From: Lactobacillus acetotolerans DSM 20749 = JCM 3825 | Lineage (GTDB): Bacteria > Bacillota > Bacilli > Lactobacillales > Lactobacillaceae | Assembly: GCF_001436775.1 (NCBI RefSeq) | Contig: NZ_AYZC01000006.1 | Location: forward strand, 1 to 52,285 | Length of the DNA stretch: 52,285 bases | Reading direction: 5' to 3' | Part shown: positions 1-8,749 of the stretch, piece by piece | Position numbering within the stretch: the first letter of the stretch is position 1 | Layout of the letters: each line of letters begins with the position of its first letter | The notes under the pieces: model-generated | What the model was told of the DNA's origin: nothing | Database searches by the model: none | What the model saw: the letters and a program-made list of their open reading frames with translations, nothing else | Program-made: the position numbers and the translations under genes

Positions 1-98
1 CCTGCTAACAGCTTATCATATATAAACTATCAACAGGGAATATCATAGACCCAAAATAATTTCCAGATCCCTTTTACTGTGTAAATTAATAGCTTTAA

Positions 99-272
99 TT
101 AGCACCCAAGGGGAGCATAAAACATCGCAAATAATGCAAAACCATTACTTGTTCCTCTGCTTCGTATATCATCTACATATGAAATTGAATTAAAAATCTG
201 TATTACTCCCATAATAATTAATAGGACTGCAAAGCCCCGAACAAATTCATTACTACCAAGAAAACTCTTCAT
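99..272 (-). pseudogene. truncated copy of a small membrane protein
   Basis: This 57-codon reading frame begins MKSFLGSNEFVRGFAVLLII and is a clear relative of the 73-residue protein encoded just upstream at 398-619, sharing the FL-SN start, the IIQ-INSI segment and the RGT-NGFAL motif. Similarity stops after FYAPLG, where a TAA ends the frame; the relative continues with a second hydrophobic segment. The predicted product keeps only the first membrane helix (about residues 12-30). It may be a decaying duplicate or a short functional protein. The function of the family is not recognised. The truncation is seen in the sequence; the pseudogene status is inference. Confidence 0.5.
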
Positions 273-334
273 TATTTCACCTTTTTTATAAAAACATAAA
301 TAAGCTTATAACATTATGTTATTACTTCTAAGCC

Positions 335-378
335 AAAAGAAAAAGGATCCAAAAAATTATTTTAGACCCTTCTTCTTT
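335..378 (-). terminator. rho-independent terminator of the small membrane protein gene
   Basis: Read on the minus strand, AAGGGTC pairs with GATCCTT (one G-U pair), followed by a T-rich tract, directly downstream of the stop at 398. Confidence 0.5.
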
Positions 379-397
379 ATAAAATTAATTTTTCATT

Positions 398-619
398 CTA
401 CCTAAATCCACCTACAAGGACGTAAATACCACTAAAAATCAACACCATACCAAATATTGGAGCAAAAAACATTGGAATCAATGCAAAGCCATTGTTTGTT
501 CCTCGATGCAATATTCCTTTTATATAGGGAATTGAATTTATAATTTGAATTATTCCTAAAATAATTATTACGATACCAAAACCAGTATTAAATGCATTAC
601 TACTAAGAAATTTTTCCAT
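398..619 (-). CDS. small two-helix membrane protein, unknown function
   Basis: The 73-residue product starts MEKFLSSNAFNTGFGIV and has two predicted transmembrane segments (about residues 13-31 and 46-68) joined by a short loop with an RGTNNGFAL motif. A GGTGAG sequence lies 5 bases before the ATG as ribosome binding site. No domain is recognised. A truncated relative lies immediately downstream (99-272) in the same orientation, so the pair arose by tandem duplication. The two-helix layout would fit a small stress, holin-like or immunity-type membrane protein, but nothing in the sequence decides between these. Confidence 0.6.
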   Translation of the reverse strand: MEKFLSSNAFNTGFGIVIIILGIIQIINSIPYIKGILHRGTNNGFALIPMFFAPIFGMVLIFSGIYVLVGGFR

Positions 620-711
620 CGTTACTCACCATTTTCTGTAAAAATATAAATAGTTCTTACCAATATATTATTACTTTTATTTAGAAATACAATAAAAAAA
701 TCAAAAATTCA

Positions 712-2271
712 TTATTTTGATTTTAACTGCTTTAATTGTTTAGAAATATTTTGAATTTCTTTGATCGAAACATTCGGATCAGCCATTAATTTATCTAATT
801 TGAACTTTAATAATTCTATTTGATTTTCTTTATCAATATTTTTATTTTGATGCACATAAGAAGGCGTGAGCAGTTGCTGGTGGACAATTTCCCATTTTTT
901 AACATTAATATCAGAAATAAATTTCTTATCATGAGAAACAATAATAATAGCAAAAGGATAATCGTTAATAAAATTTTCTAAAGCTTCAATGGAACTTATA
1001 TCCAGGAAATTGGTTGGTTCATCCAACAAGATCAAGTTATATTTGCCAAGCAAAGTTTCAGCTAGATTAAAGCAGACTAATTGTCCGCCACTCAAAGTAG
1101 CAATTTTATCATTTATATGTTCCTTTAGATTCAAATCTCCTAAAGCCTGCATAGTTGAACTTCTATCAAACATTGTTGTTTTCATTATTGAAGAAATAAC
1201 TGTGCCTTCAGAAATTGAAGAAGCAACATTTTGATCAAAATAGCCAACCCGCAATTTTTTATTAAATATTCCTTCTATTTTTTGCTTATATAATTTTTTA
1301 AGAAAAACTGATTTTCCAACACCATTGTTACCAGTTAACAAAATTTTATCAGTGGCCTTAATTCCAAGTTCACGCGGAATCGTAAACAATTTTTTCTTAG
1401 CAATAGTTATTTCTTGTGCTGCAATTTTAACAAGACTACTATTTTTAGGAATTGTAATACTCGTTAAATTAGTAGTTATATTTTTTAAGGTTATTTTCTT
1501 ATGCGTTATCGGCTTAACTACTTTTTCGTTACTTATCCTTTTGGCCAAAATGTGACTTGTCTTTAACAAATTCTTTTCGGCGCGCTCACCATTCTTGGTT
1601 TTCCAATCAGAATATGACTTATGTTTACTCTTATTATGAGTTAACTTTTTAGCTGCTTTTCCCTGTTGAAGTTTTTGCGTACTTGCCTTTTTTAAACGAG
1701 CAATTCTATGTTGGTGCACATTAAAAGCAGCCTCTTCTTTTTGCTTTTTAGTTTGTTCAAACTTCTCATAATCAGAATATTTACCATTAAATTGGGTTAC
1801 TTTTTTATCTTTTATACACCAAATAGTATTCACAACAGAATTTAAAAAATCCCGATCATGACTTACTACTAAAAGTGAGATATCACGTGCGTTTAAAATA
1901 TTAATTAACCATTTTTGCTGATTTATATCTAAATTCGAGGTTGGCTCATCTAATAAAAGCAAACTGTTGGGTTCGCGCTTTAAATTATAAATTGCCTTAT
2001 CAATGGCTTGTCTTTCCCTTTCACCACCACTAATCCCTCCATAATCTAAAAGTTGGGGAACAAAAATAGTAGAACAATTTTTAACTATCTTGCCATGAGT
2101 CACATTTAAATTATTATTCTGATCAATAGCTTTCAGCAGAGTAGTTTTACCAACACCATTATTCCCAATTAAACCAATTTTTTCGTTAGTATTAATATTT
2201 AGTTCCGGAATATTAAATAGATCCCGATTACCAAAACTAATTTTAAAATTTATTATTTTAATGAGTTCCAT
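712..2271 (-). CDS. ABC-F family ATPase (Vga/Msr-like ribosome-associated)
   Basis: The protein of about 519 residues has two ABC ATPase domains and no membrane segment, which defines the ABC-F family; members bind the ribosomal E site and many relieve macrolide, lincosamide or streptogramin inhibition. The first domain has Walker A GNNGVGKTT (36-44), signature SGGERERQ and Walker B LLLLDEPTSNLD. The second has GNNGVGKSV, LSGGQ and LILLDEPTNFLD. A long basic linker (about residues 180-260, rich in Lys and Gln) joins them, and the C-terminal VKKWEI motif resembles Vga(A). I chose the ATG at 2271 because AGGAG lies 10 bases upstream; the GTG at 2280 abuts that site. A leader peptide and RBS hairpin precede it, suggesting inducible expression. 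Resistance itself is inference. Confidence 0.88.
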   Translation of the reverse strand: MELIKIINFKISFGNRDLFNIPELNINTNEKIGLIGNNGVGKTTLLKAIDQNNNLNVTHGKIVKNCSTIFVPQLLDYGGISGGERERQAIDKAIYNLKREPNSLLLLDEPTSNLDINQQKWLINILNARDISLLVVSHDRDFLNSVVNTIWCIKDKKVTQFNGKYSDYEKFEQTKKQKEEAAFNVHQHRIARLKKASTQKLQQGKAAKKLTHNKSKHKSYSDWKTKNGERAEKNLLKTSHILAKRISNEKVVKPITHKKITLKNITTNLTSITIPKNSSLVKIAAQEITIAKKKLFTIPRELGIKATDKILLTGNNGVGKSVFLKKLYKQKIEGIFNKKLRVGYFDQNVASSISEGTVISSIMKTTMFDRSSTMQALGDLNLKEHINDKIATLSGGQLVCFNLAETLLGKYNLILLDEPTNFLDISSIEALENFINDYPFAIIIVSHDKKFISDINVKKWEIVHQQLLTPSYVHQNKNIDKENQIELLKFKLDKLMADPNVSIKEIQNISKQLKQLKSK

Positions 2272-2274
2272 ACT

Positions 2275-2300
2275 AATCACTCTCCTAATTCTAAGTGATT
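2275..2300 (-). promoter_or_regulatory. hairpin enclosing the ABC-F ribosome binding site
   Basis: On the minus strand AATCACT (2300-2294) is a perfect 7-bp complement of AGTGATT (2281-2275). The 12-base loop holds the AGGAG ribosome binding site of the ABC-F gene, and the hairpin ends 3 bases before its ATG. Upstream, TTGCTCAT inside the leader peptide gene (2360-2353) is complementary to ATGAGCAA (2314-2307), giving a second 8-bp stem. The arrangement resembles translational attenuators of erm and some ABC-F genes. The pairing is seen; the switching is inference. Confidence 0.6.
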
Positions 2301-2322
2301 CAATATTTGCTCATTTGATTTT

Positions 2323-2409
2323 TCACCTTAAGTGGTACTTATGATTAAAACCATGAGCAATGAAAACAACTTTTCCATTTATCTGCAGTAATTTTTGTAA
2401 AGTCTTCAT
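2323..2409 (-). CDS. candidate 28-residue leader peptide of the ABC-F gene
   Basis: A short reading frame MKTLQKLLQINGKVVFIAHG..., ending in HKYHLR, is preceded by a perfect AGGAGG Shine-Dalgarno sequence 5 bases before the chosen ATG (a second ATG lies immediately upstream at 2412). It ends 51 bases before the ATG of the ABC-F ATPase. Its position, strong ribosome site and the complementary segments that link it to the downstream ribosome binding site are those of a leader peptide controlling an antibiotic-inducible gene by ribosome stalling. The central KVVFIAHG stretch is the natural place for a stall motif. No known leader peptide was matched from memory. Confidence 0.6.
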   Translation of the reverse strand: MKTLQKLLQINGKVVFIAHGFNHKYHLR

Positions 2410-2440
2410 CATTGCCTCCTGATTAACTAAATTTTTTTAA

Positions 2441-2484
2441 ATATCTATAAAATTCATTATTCACCTTTTAACTACGCAATTCAA
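2441..2484 (-). promoter_or_regulatory. possible promoter of the leader peptide/ABC-F unit
   Basis: On the minus strand TTGAAT and AATAAT are separated by 17 bases, about 30-60 bases upstream of the leader peptide start. The match is moderate. Confidence 0.3.
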
Positions 2485-2553
2485 TTTTATATACAAATTT
2501 TGATTTATATTCTATCCACGGTCAGATATTATATTTTTTTATAAAAATTTTGA

Positions 2554-2566
2554 TTGCATTATGCAA
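2554..2566. promoter_or_regulatory. 13-bp palindrome, possible operator
   Basis: TTGCAT-T-ATGCAA is a perfect inverted repeat in the otherwise featureless 2420-2650 stretch between the divergent ABC-F and nucleoside-uptake genes. It lies about 85 bp upstream of the plus-strand promoter. Regulator unknown. Confidence 0.3.
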
Positions 2567-2650
2567 GATACATACTTCTGTAAATCTCATCGTGTGTTCT
2601 AGACCAAATGAGAATCCTATTCTATCAATACTCTATCTTGTATGTTGCTT

Positions 2651-2679
2651 TTGACAGTACCACTAAATATTGTTAATCT
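2651..2679 (+). promoter_or_regulatory. promoter of the first BMP lipoprotein gene
   Basis: A consensus TTGACA is followed after 17 bases by TAATCT, ending 39 bases before the translation start at 2719. It fits a housekeeping sigma factor promoter. Confidence 0.65.
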
Positions 2680-2718
2680 CAGATCTGTTAAAGGAATTTT
2701 ATGGAGGAGTTCAAGTCA

Positions 2719-3810
2719 ATGAATACAAAAATAAAAAAGATATTATCAATTGGTGCAATTGCACTTAGTGTCGGGATAATGCTCACTGCATGTTCTGGGA
2801 AAAAGCAAGGTGGGAGTGGTAACAGTAGCAGCAATGCTAAACACTCAGTAGCTTTAATTACTGACGTTAGCGGAATTAATGATCACTCCTTTAACCAATC
2901 TGCCTGGACAGGTTTTAAAGCTTATGGTAAACAACACGATTTAAATCAGGGCCGCAATGGTTACCAATATTTCCAATCAAGTAGTGCCGCTGATTTTCAG
3001 CCTAACTTAGATGAAGCAGCCAAAGCCGGTTACCAGACAATTTTCGGCGTCGGCTATTCACTAAAGGATGCTGTCAGTGCTGCAGCTAAAAAGTACCCTA
3101 AGAAAAATTTTGCCATTATTGATGACAAAATTGACGGACAAAAGAATGTTGTTTCAGCTAATTTCAAAAGTGAACAGGCCGCATATTTAGCCGGAGTAGT
3201 AGCCACAAAAGAAACTAAAACTAATACGGTTGGTTTTATCGGTGGTACACACGGTGATATTATCGACCTTTTTGACGCTGGTTTTACTAAAGGTGTTAAA
3301 GATGAATCCAAAAAGTTACATAAGAAAGTAACCATCCTAAATCAATATGTAGGTAATTTCACCAGCGCTGATAAAGCTAAATCAATCGCCCAATCAATGT
3401 ACACTAAGAAAGCCGATATCATCTTCCATGCAGCTGGTGGTGCCGGTGATGGGCTCTTCCAAGAAGCCAAATCAATCAACCAAACTCGTCCTGCCAATAA
3501 AAAGGTTTGGGTAATCGGCGTCGACGTTGATCAATCTAATCTTGGTAATTATTCCGCAAAAGGCGGACAAAAATCGAACTTTGTTTTAACTTCCGTAATT
3601 ACTGGTGTAAATGTCGCAACGCAAGATATCGCCAACCGTGCTTATAAAGGAAAGTTTCCGGGTGGTGAGCACCTCGTTTACGGCTTAAGAGGCAATGGCG
3701 TTTCTATTAAACACGGACAAATTACCCCTGCCGCTTGGAAAGATGCACAAACAGCTAGAGACCAAATTTTAAGTAATAGAATTAAAATTCCAACCCACCC
3801 TAATAAATAG
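2719..3810 (+). CDS. BMP family nucleoside-binding lipoprotein (copy 1)
   Basis: The 363-residue product is the extracellular substrate-binding lipoprotein of a nucleoside ABC importer (BMP/BmpA family, related to B. subtilis BmpA/YufN and treponemal PnrA). A lipoprotein signal with lipobox LTAC puts the lipidated cysteine at residue 25, followed by a Gly/Ser/Asn-rich tether. Family landmarks are DVSGINDHSFNQSAW, YFQSSSAADF, GVGYSLKDAV and VWVIGVDVDQS. I start at the ATG at 2719, since GGAGGAG is correctly spaced for it; an in-frame ATG at 2701 lies ahead of that site. A close paralog follows, then the ATPase and two permeases. Nucleosides are the likely ligands from family knowledge; the exact ligand cannot be read from the sequence. 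Confidence 0.88.
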   Translation: MNTKIKKILSIGAIALSVGIMLTACSGKKQGGSGNSSSNAKHSVALITDVSGINDHSFNQSAWTGFKAYGKQHDLNQGRNGYQYFQSSSAADFQPNLDEAAKAGYQTIFGVGYSLKDAVSAAAKKYPKKNFAIIDDKIDGQKNVVSANFKSEQAAYLAGVVATKETKTNTVGFIGGTHGDIIDLFDAGFTKGVKDESKKLHKKVTILNQYVGNFTSADKAKSIAQSMYTKKADIIFHAAGGAGDGLFQEAKSINQTRPANKKVWVIGVDVDQSNLGNYSAKGGQKSNFVLTSVITGVNVATQDIANRAYKGKFPGGEHLVYGLRGNGVSIKHGQITPAAWKDAQTARDQILSNRIKIPTHPNK

Positions 3811-3934
3811 TTCGTAATATACTTAACTAATTATCTTTTATTTCATATAAAAATAATATTATTGGATTTACACGTATATTAATGATAATATTTGTATTGA
3901 TTATTCGTATTATTTGTGTGGAGGATAAAAGATA

Positions 3935-5017
3935 ATGAACAAAAAGTTCAAGAAGTTATTGTCTTTAGGTATTGTTTTAGCGTCTCTCGGGTTGATCCTA
4001 ACTGCTTGTTCAGGCAAAAAAGAGGGCAATGCTGGAAGTAAAAATAGTAAACATGATATTGCCTTAATTACTGATTCTAACGGTGTTGATGACCACTCGT
4101 TTAATCAAGCTGCTTGGGAAGGATTTAAATCATACGGTCAAGAACATGATCTGAAAAAGGGTAAGGATTACCAATACTTTCAATCAAGCAGTGCCGCTGA
4201 TTACACCCCAAACTTTGATCAGGCTGCCAAAGCCGGCTACCAAACTATTTTTGGTGTTGGTTACATGCTGACTGATTCAGTTAAAGCCGCTGCGAAGAAA
4301 AATCCTAAGAAAAACTTCGTAATTGTTGATGATGTAATCAAAGGACAAAAGAATGTTGCTTCCGCAACCTTCATGAGTAACCAAGCCTCCTACCTTGCCG
4401 GTTTAGCTGCTGCTTATACTACCAAAACTAACAAAGTTGGTTTTGTCGGTGGTGCCAAATCTTCAATCATTAACTTATTCGAGGCCGGATTTAAACAAGG
4501 TGTCCGTGATGGCGCTAAAGCATTACATAAGAAAGTTTCCGTTTCTACCCAATATATTGGCAACTTCACCTCAACTGATAAAGCTAAGTCAATTGCACAA
4601 TCAATGTACGCTGACAAAGCCGATATCATTTATCAGGCTGCCGGTAATGCAGGAAATGGTATTTTCCAAGAAGCTAAAGACTATAACCAAACCCGTCTTG
4701 CTAACAAAAAAGTTTGGGTAATTGGTGTTGACGTTGACCAACAAAGCTTGGGTAACTATAAAGCTAAGAATGGTAAGAAATCTAACTTTACTTTGACCTC
4801 TGTTCTAAAAGGTTTAAATGTTGCTACCAAATCAATTTCTGACAAAGCTTACGACAATAAATTCCCTGGTGGTAAACACATCGTTTACACCTTAAAGGAT
4901 AACGGTGTATCTGTTACCAAAGGTAATCTAGATTCTAGGACCTGGTCAGCTATTCAAAAAGCCCGTAAACAAATTATTGCAGGCAAGATTAAGGTTGCTA
5001 CTACACCATCCAAATAG
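3935..5017 (+). CDS. BMP family nucleoside-binding lipoprotein (copy 2)
   Basis: This 360-residue tandem paralog of the preceding protein has lipobox LTAC (Cys25), then DSNGVDDHSFNQAAW, YFQSSSAADY, GVGYMLTDSV and VWVIGVDVDQQ. GGAGG lies 12 bases before the ATG. The two copies diverge mostly in surface segments and in the tether, consistent with duplication to widen ligand range or dosage. A 124-bp gap separates them, and a strong terminator after this gene lies before the transporter ATPase, so the lipoprotein may be made in excess over the membrane parts. Substrate-binding function is family-based. Confidence 0.88.
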   Translation: MNKKFKKLLSLGIVLASLGLILTACSGKKEGNAGSKNSKHDIALITDSNGVDDHSFNQAAWEGFKSYGQEHDLKKGKDYQYFQSSSAADYTPNFDQAAKAGYQTIFGVGYMLTDSVKAAAKKNPKKNFVIVDDVIKGQKNVASATFMSNQASYLAGLAAAYTTKTNKVGFVGGAKSSIINLFEAGFKQGVRDGAKALHKKVSVSTQYIGNFTSTDKAKSIAQSMYADKADIIYQAAGNAGNGIFQEAKDYNQTRLANKKVWVIGVDVDQQSLGNYKAKNGKKSNFTLTSVLKGLNVATKSISDKAYDNKFPGGKHIVYTLKDNGVSVTKGNLDSRTWSAIQKARKQIIAGKIKVATTPSK

Positions 5018-5032
5018 TGCAAGTAACATTTC

Positions 5033-5066
5033 AAGAACTCTTCGTTTTACACGAAGAGTTCTTTTA
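5033..5066 (+). terminator. terminator between lipoprotein and ATPase genes
   Basis: A perfect 12-bp stem (5033-5044 with 5052-5063) with a 7-base loop and a T tract sits only 25 bases before the ATPase start. It probably acts as a partial terminator, setting the ratio of binding protein to transporter. Confidence 0.8.
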
Positions 5067-5090
5067 TCAAAAGGAAGATCATGATCAATT

Positions 5091-6629
5091 ATGGAAAAAG
5101 AGACTAAAAATATAATTGAGATGCGCCATATTGTTAAAGACTTTAACGGTTTTAAAGCCAATAACAATATCAACCTCACGCTCCAAAAGGGTGAAATCCT
5201 GGCGCTTCTCGGTGAAAATGGCGCGGGGAAATCGACTTTAATGCGCATATTATCCGGGCTACTCGAGCCAACTGCCGGAGAGATTTATGTCCGCGGTAAA
5301 AAAGTCGACATTAAAGATCCTACAGTGGCTAAAAATTTAGGAATTGGTATGGTCCACCAGCATTTTATGTTAATGGAATCATTTACCGTGTTAGAAAATA
5401 TTATTTTGGGCCATGAGAGTACGAAGGGACCAATATTAGACTTAAAAAAGGCAGCAAAACAAGTGTCTGCCTTAGCTAAGCGTTACGGATTAACCCTTGA
5501 CCTCAACGCAAGAGTTGCGGATATTACGGTAGCACAACAACAAAAAGTAGAAATTTTAAAAGTATTATACCGTGGGGCAGATATTCTTATCTTTGATGAA
5601 CCAACTGCCGTATTAACCCCGCAGGAAGTTACTGAATTCATTAAAATCTTGAAAGGTTTAGCAAAAGAAGGCAAATCTATCATCTTAATTACCCACAAAT
5701 TAGAAGAAATTAAAGAGGCAGCCGATCGGGTAATAGTCATTCGTGCCGGTAAAAGTGTCGGCACCTTTGATGTGGCAGCAGTTAGTGATGATCGGTTAGC
5801 TGAATTAATGGTTGGCCGCCATGTTAATATGACCCTCACCAAACCCCAAGTTAAGGCAGGTAAAGAAATCTTAAACGTAAAAGATTTACACGTTAAAGAT
5901 AACCGCGGCATCATGGCAGTCAAAGGATTATCTTTTGCTATTCACGCCGGTGAAATATTAGGGTTAGCCGGAATTGACGGTAATGGTCAAGATGAATTGG
6001 TGGAAGCAATTACCGGTTTACGGCACGTTACTTCTGGTTCGGTAATAATTAATAATAAAGATATGACTAACCAAAAGGTACGTAAAATTACTGAGGCTGG
6101 TGTTGCCCACATCCCTGCCGACCGGCAAAAGTATGGTTTGATTTTACAATTCCCCTTAGCCGATAATTTGGCCTTGCAAACATATTACAGGCCACCACTT
6201 TCTAAACACGCAATTATTAACCATAAGGCTATTCATGAACACGCTGAAAAATTAATTAAACAATTTGATATCAGAACAACTAGTGCCACACTTCTTGCAA
6301 GTGATTTATCTGGAGGTAACCAACAAAAAGCGATTATCGCTCGCGAATTAGACCTCAAGAGTGATTTAATCATCGCTTTTCAACCAACTCGTGGCCTCGA
6401 TGTCGGTGCGATCGAATATATCCATAAACAGCTACTTGCTCAGCGCTCTGCTGGAAAAGCCATTCTGCTTATTTCTTATGAATTAGACGAAATTATGCAA
6501 TTATCTGACCGCATCGTTGTTCTTCATGATGGGCAAGCCTCTGGCGAGGTTAAGCCTGAAGAAACAAGCAACAAAGAATTAGGCCTGCTAATGACCGGAG
6601 CAAAGACAGAAGGTACAAATCATGATTAA
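5091..6629 (+). CDS. nucleoside ABC transporter, double ATPase subunit
   Basis: The 512-residue protein has two fused ABC ATPase domains of the sugar/nucleoside (RbsA-like) type and powers uptake with the two permeases that follow; it corresponds to B. subtilis NupO/YufO. The first domain has Walker A GENGAGKST (41-49), a degenerate signature ITVAQQQK and Walker B ILIFDEPTAVL. The second has a degenerate Walker A GIDGNGQDE, signature LSGGNQQK and IIAFQPTRGLD. One active and one degenerate site is normal for this subfamily. AAGGA lies 15 bases upstream of the ATG, a slightly long spacing. The stop overlaps the next start, so expression with the permeases is coupled. Confidence 0.9.
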   Translation: MEKETKNIIEMRHIVKDFNGFKANNNINLTLQKGEILALLGENGAGKSTLMRILSGLLEPTAGEIYVRGKKVDIKDPTVAKNLGIGMVHQHFMLMESFTVLENIILGHESTKGPILDLKKAAKQVSALAKRYGLTLDLNARVADITVAQQQKVEILKVLYRGADILIFDEPTAVLTPQEVTEFIKILKGLAKEGKSIILITHKLEEIKEAADRVIVIRAGKSVGTFDVAAVSDDRLAELMVGRHVNMTLTKPQVKAGKEILNVKDLHVKDNRGIMAVKGLSFAIHAGEILGLAGIDGNGQDELVEAITGLRHVTSGSVIINNKDMTNQKVRKITEAGVAHIPADRQKYGLILQFPLADNLALQTYYRPPLSKHAIINHKAIHEHAEKLIKQFDIRTTSATLLASDLSGGNQQKAIIARELDLKSDLIIAFQPTRGLDVGAIEYIHKQLLAQRSAGKAILLISYELDEIMQLSDRIVVLHDGQASGEVKPEETSNKELGLLMTGAKTEGTNHD

Positions 6630-7773
6630 AGTTAGTCCAAAAATAAAACGGATCCTGGTACCAATTATTTCTATTATTGCTGGATTCTTAGTTGGTGCGA
6701 TCATTATGCTTATCTGGAATTACAACCCAATCCAGGCTTATTCATCCATGTTTGCGAGTGCCTTAGGAAACATGAACGGAATTGGTGAAACTATTCGGGA
6801 AGCCAGTCCACTTATTTTTACAGCAATTGGCTTTGCCATCGCTTCAAAAGCTGGTTTCTTTAATATTGGCCTGCCGGGGCAAGCACAAGCTGGCTGGTTA
6901 ACTTCAATTTGGATTGTTTTAGCTTATCCTAATATGCCTAAAATAATCTTATTGCCCTTGGCAATTATTGTGGGGACCATTGCCGGTGCTTTAGTTGCAG
7001 GAGTTGCAGGTTACTTGCGAGCACAATTTGGTACAAATGAGGTAATCACAACCATCATGCTCAACTACATCGTGCTTTATACCTGCCAATACCTTATGCA
7101 GCAGGTTATGTCACCTAATTTGCGAATCGATACAGACACAACCAAAAATATCTCGAGTAATGGCAGTTTAAAAATTAACTGGTTAACCAATATGTTTGGC
7201 GGATCTCGAATCAATGCCGGTATTTTCTTAGCTTTGGTTGCTATCATTATTTACTGGTTTTTGATGAAGAAAACAACAATGGGTTTTGAAATCAAATCCG
7301 TTGGTGCAAACCCATTTGCCAGCCGTTACGCCGGAATGTCCTCCAAGAAAAATATTATTCTTTCAATGTTACTATCCGGGAGTTTTGCCGGATTAGGCGG
7401 TGTTGTGCAAGGATTAGGAACTTACCAAAACTACTTCACGCAAACTACGAGCTTAGACATAGGCTGGGATGGTTTATCCGTTGCTTTACTTGGCGGTAGT
7501 ACCACTATCGGCATTTTACTGGCTGCCATTTTATTCTCCATTTTAAAAATCGGTGGGTTAGGGATGCAGACAATTGCCGGTATTCCCTATGAAATTGTTT
7601 CCATAGTTATCGCCGCAATTATCTTCTTTGTCGCAATTAGTTACGTCATCGGCTTGTTATTTAAGACGAAAGATAAGAAAAATAATTACCAACAACCGCA
7701 AAGAAAAGAACGTGGGCCCAATAATGGCATAGATGGCTCTAATATCGAAGTTGGTAAGAAAGGACAAATTTAA
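6622..7773 (+). CDS. nucleoside ABC transporter permease (first subunit)
   Basis: This 383-residue integral membrane protein of the BPD_transp_2 family resembles B. subtilis NupP/YufP. About nine hydrophobic segments are visible, starting with residues 9-30. A conserved IGFAIASKAGFFNIGLPGQ segment and a VGANPFASRYAGM loop, which would contact the ATPase, identify the branched-chain/nucleoside permease type. A hydrophilic tail of about 30 residues ends the protein (KDKKNNYQQPQRKERG...). It overlaps the ATPase gene by 8 bases and the next gene starts on its last base, so translation is coupled throughout. Confidence 0.9.
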   Translation: MIKVSPKIKRILVPIISIIAGFLVGAIIMLIWNYNPIQAYSSMFASALGNMNGIGETIREASPLIFTAIGFAIASKAGFFNIGLPGQAQAGWLTSIWIVLAYPNMPKIILLPLAIIVGTIAGALVAGVAGYLRAQFGTNEVITTIMLNYIVLYTCQYLMQQVMSPNLRIDTDTTKNISSNGSLKINWLTNMFGGSRINAGIFLALVAIIIYWFLMKKTTMGFEIKSVGANPFASRYAGMSSKKNIILSMLLSGSFAGLGGVVQGLGTYQNYFTQTTSLDIGWDGLSVALLGGSTTIGILLAAILFSILKIGGLGMQTIAGIPYEIVSIVIAAIIFFVAISYVIGLLFKTKDKKNNYQQPQRKERGPNNGIDGSNIEVGKKGQI

Positions 7774-8729
7774 TGAATATTGTTACTACGTTGGCACTGA
7801 TTGTGTCATCAACTTTTGTCTACTCTGCACCGCTAATTCTTACTGCACTTGGCGGCGTATACAGTGAAAATTCTGGGATTGTTAACATCGGTCTTGAAGG
7901 GATCATGACCATGGGTGCTTTCTCATCCATCGTCTTCAACTTAACCTTCGCTTCTACATTTGGTAAAGCTACCCCATGGATCGGAGCATTGGTTGGCGGT
8001 ATTTGTGGACTAACCTTCTCGCTTTTGCACGCTGTAGCTACGATTAACTTTCATGCTAACCACGTTATCAGTGGTACCGTGCTCAACTTAATGGCCCCAC
8101 CACTCGGCGTCTTCTTAATTAAGGCAATTTATGATAAGGGCCAAACTGAAAATATTACCCAAAACTTTGGCTACTTTACCATTCCTGGTTTAGCCAACAT
8201 CCCTATAATTGGGCCAATTTTCTTTAAAAATACGTCGGCTCCTGCCTGGTGCGCAATCCTTATTTCCATCCTATTATGGTGGGTTTTATATAAGACCCGT
8301 TTCGGCCTACGCCTAAGATCCTGTGGTGAAAATCCACAGGCAGCCGATACGATGGGCATCCACGTTTACGCTATGCGTTACGCAGGTATACTTATCTCCG
8401 GCTTCATGGGTGGCCTTGGAGGCGCAGTCTTTGCGGAAGCAATTTCTGGCAACTTCTCAGTTTCTACCATCGTAGGGCAAGGATTCATGGCATTAGCCGC
8501 CGTTATCTTCGGCAAGTGGAACCCGTTAGGTGCAATGTGGGCCTCCTTATTCTTTGGTTTTGCTCAAAGTCTAAGTATTATTGGAAACCAACTGCCTCTT
8601 ATTTCTAAAATTCCATCTGTTTATATGCAGATTGCACCATACGTGATCACAGTTGTTGTCTTGGTTCTTTTCTTCGGTAAATCTGTAGCTCCTGCTGCCG
8701 ATGGGGTTAACTACATTAAATCCAAATAA
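7773..8729 (+). CDS. nucleoside ABC transporter permease (second subunit)
   Basis: The 318-residue partner permease resembles B. subtilis NupQ/YufQ. Eight or nine transmembrane segments are visible. The NSGIVNIGLEGIMTMGAF segment and the SCGENPQAADTMGI loop, which faces the ATPase, are typical. The start ATG shares its A with the previous stop (TAATG), and GAAAGGA lies upstream in the preceding coding end. It closes the importer operon; a strong terminator follows at 8750. Confidence 0.9.
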   Translation: MNIVTTLALIVSSTFVYSAPLILTALGGVYSENSGIVNIGLEGIMTMGAFSSIVFNLTFASTFGKATPWIGALVGGICGLTFSLLHAVATINFHANHVISGTVLNLMAPPLGVFLIKAIYDKGQTENITQNFGYFTIPGLANIPIIGPIFFKNTSAPAWCAILISILLWWVLYKTRFGLRLRSCGENPQAADTMGIHVYAMRYAGILISGFMGGLGGAVFAEAISGNFSVSTIVGQGFMALAAVIFGKWNPLGAMWASLFFGFAQSLSIIGNQLPLISKIPSVYMQIAPYVITVVVLVLFFGKSVAPAADGVNYIKSK

Positions 8730-8749
8730 CTTATTTCAAAGCAAAATAA

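Noticed and set aside
2272-2280. GTG at 2280 as ABC-F start
   Set aside because: It directly abuts the AGGAG site with no spacing; the ATG at 2271 is correctly placed.
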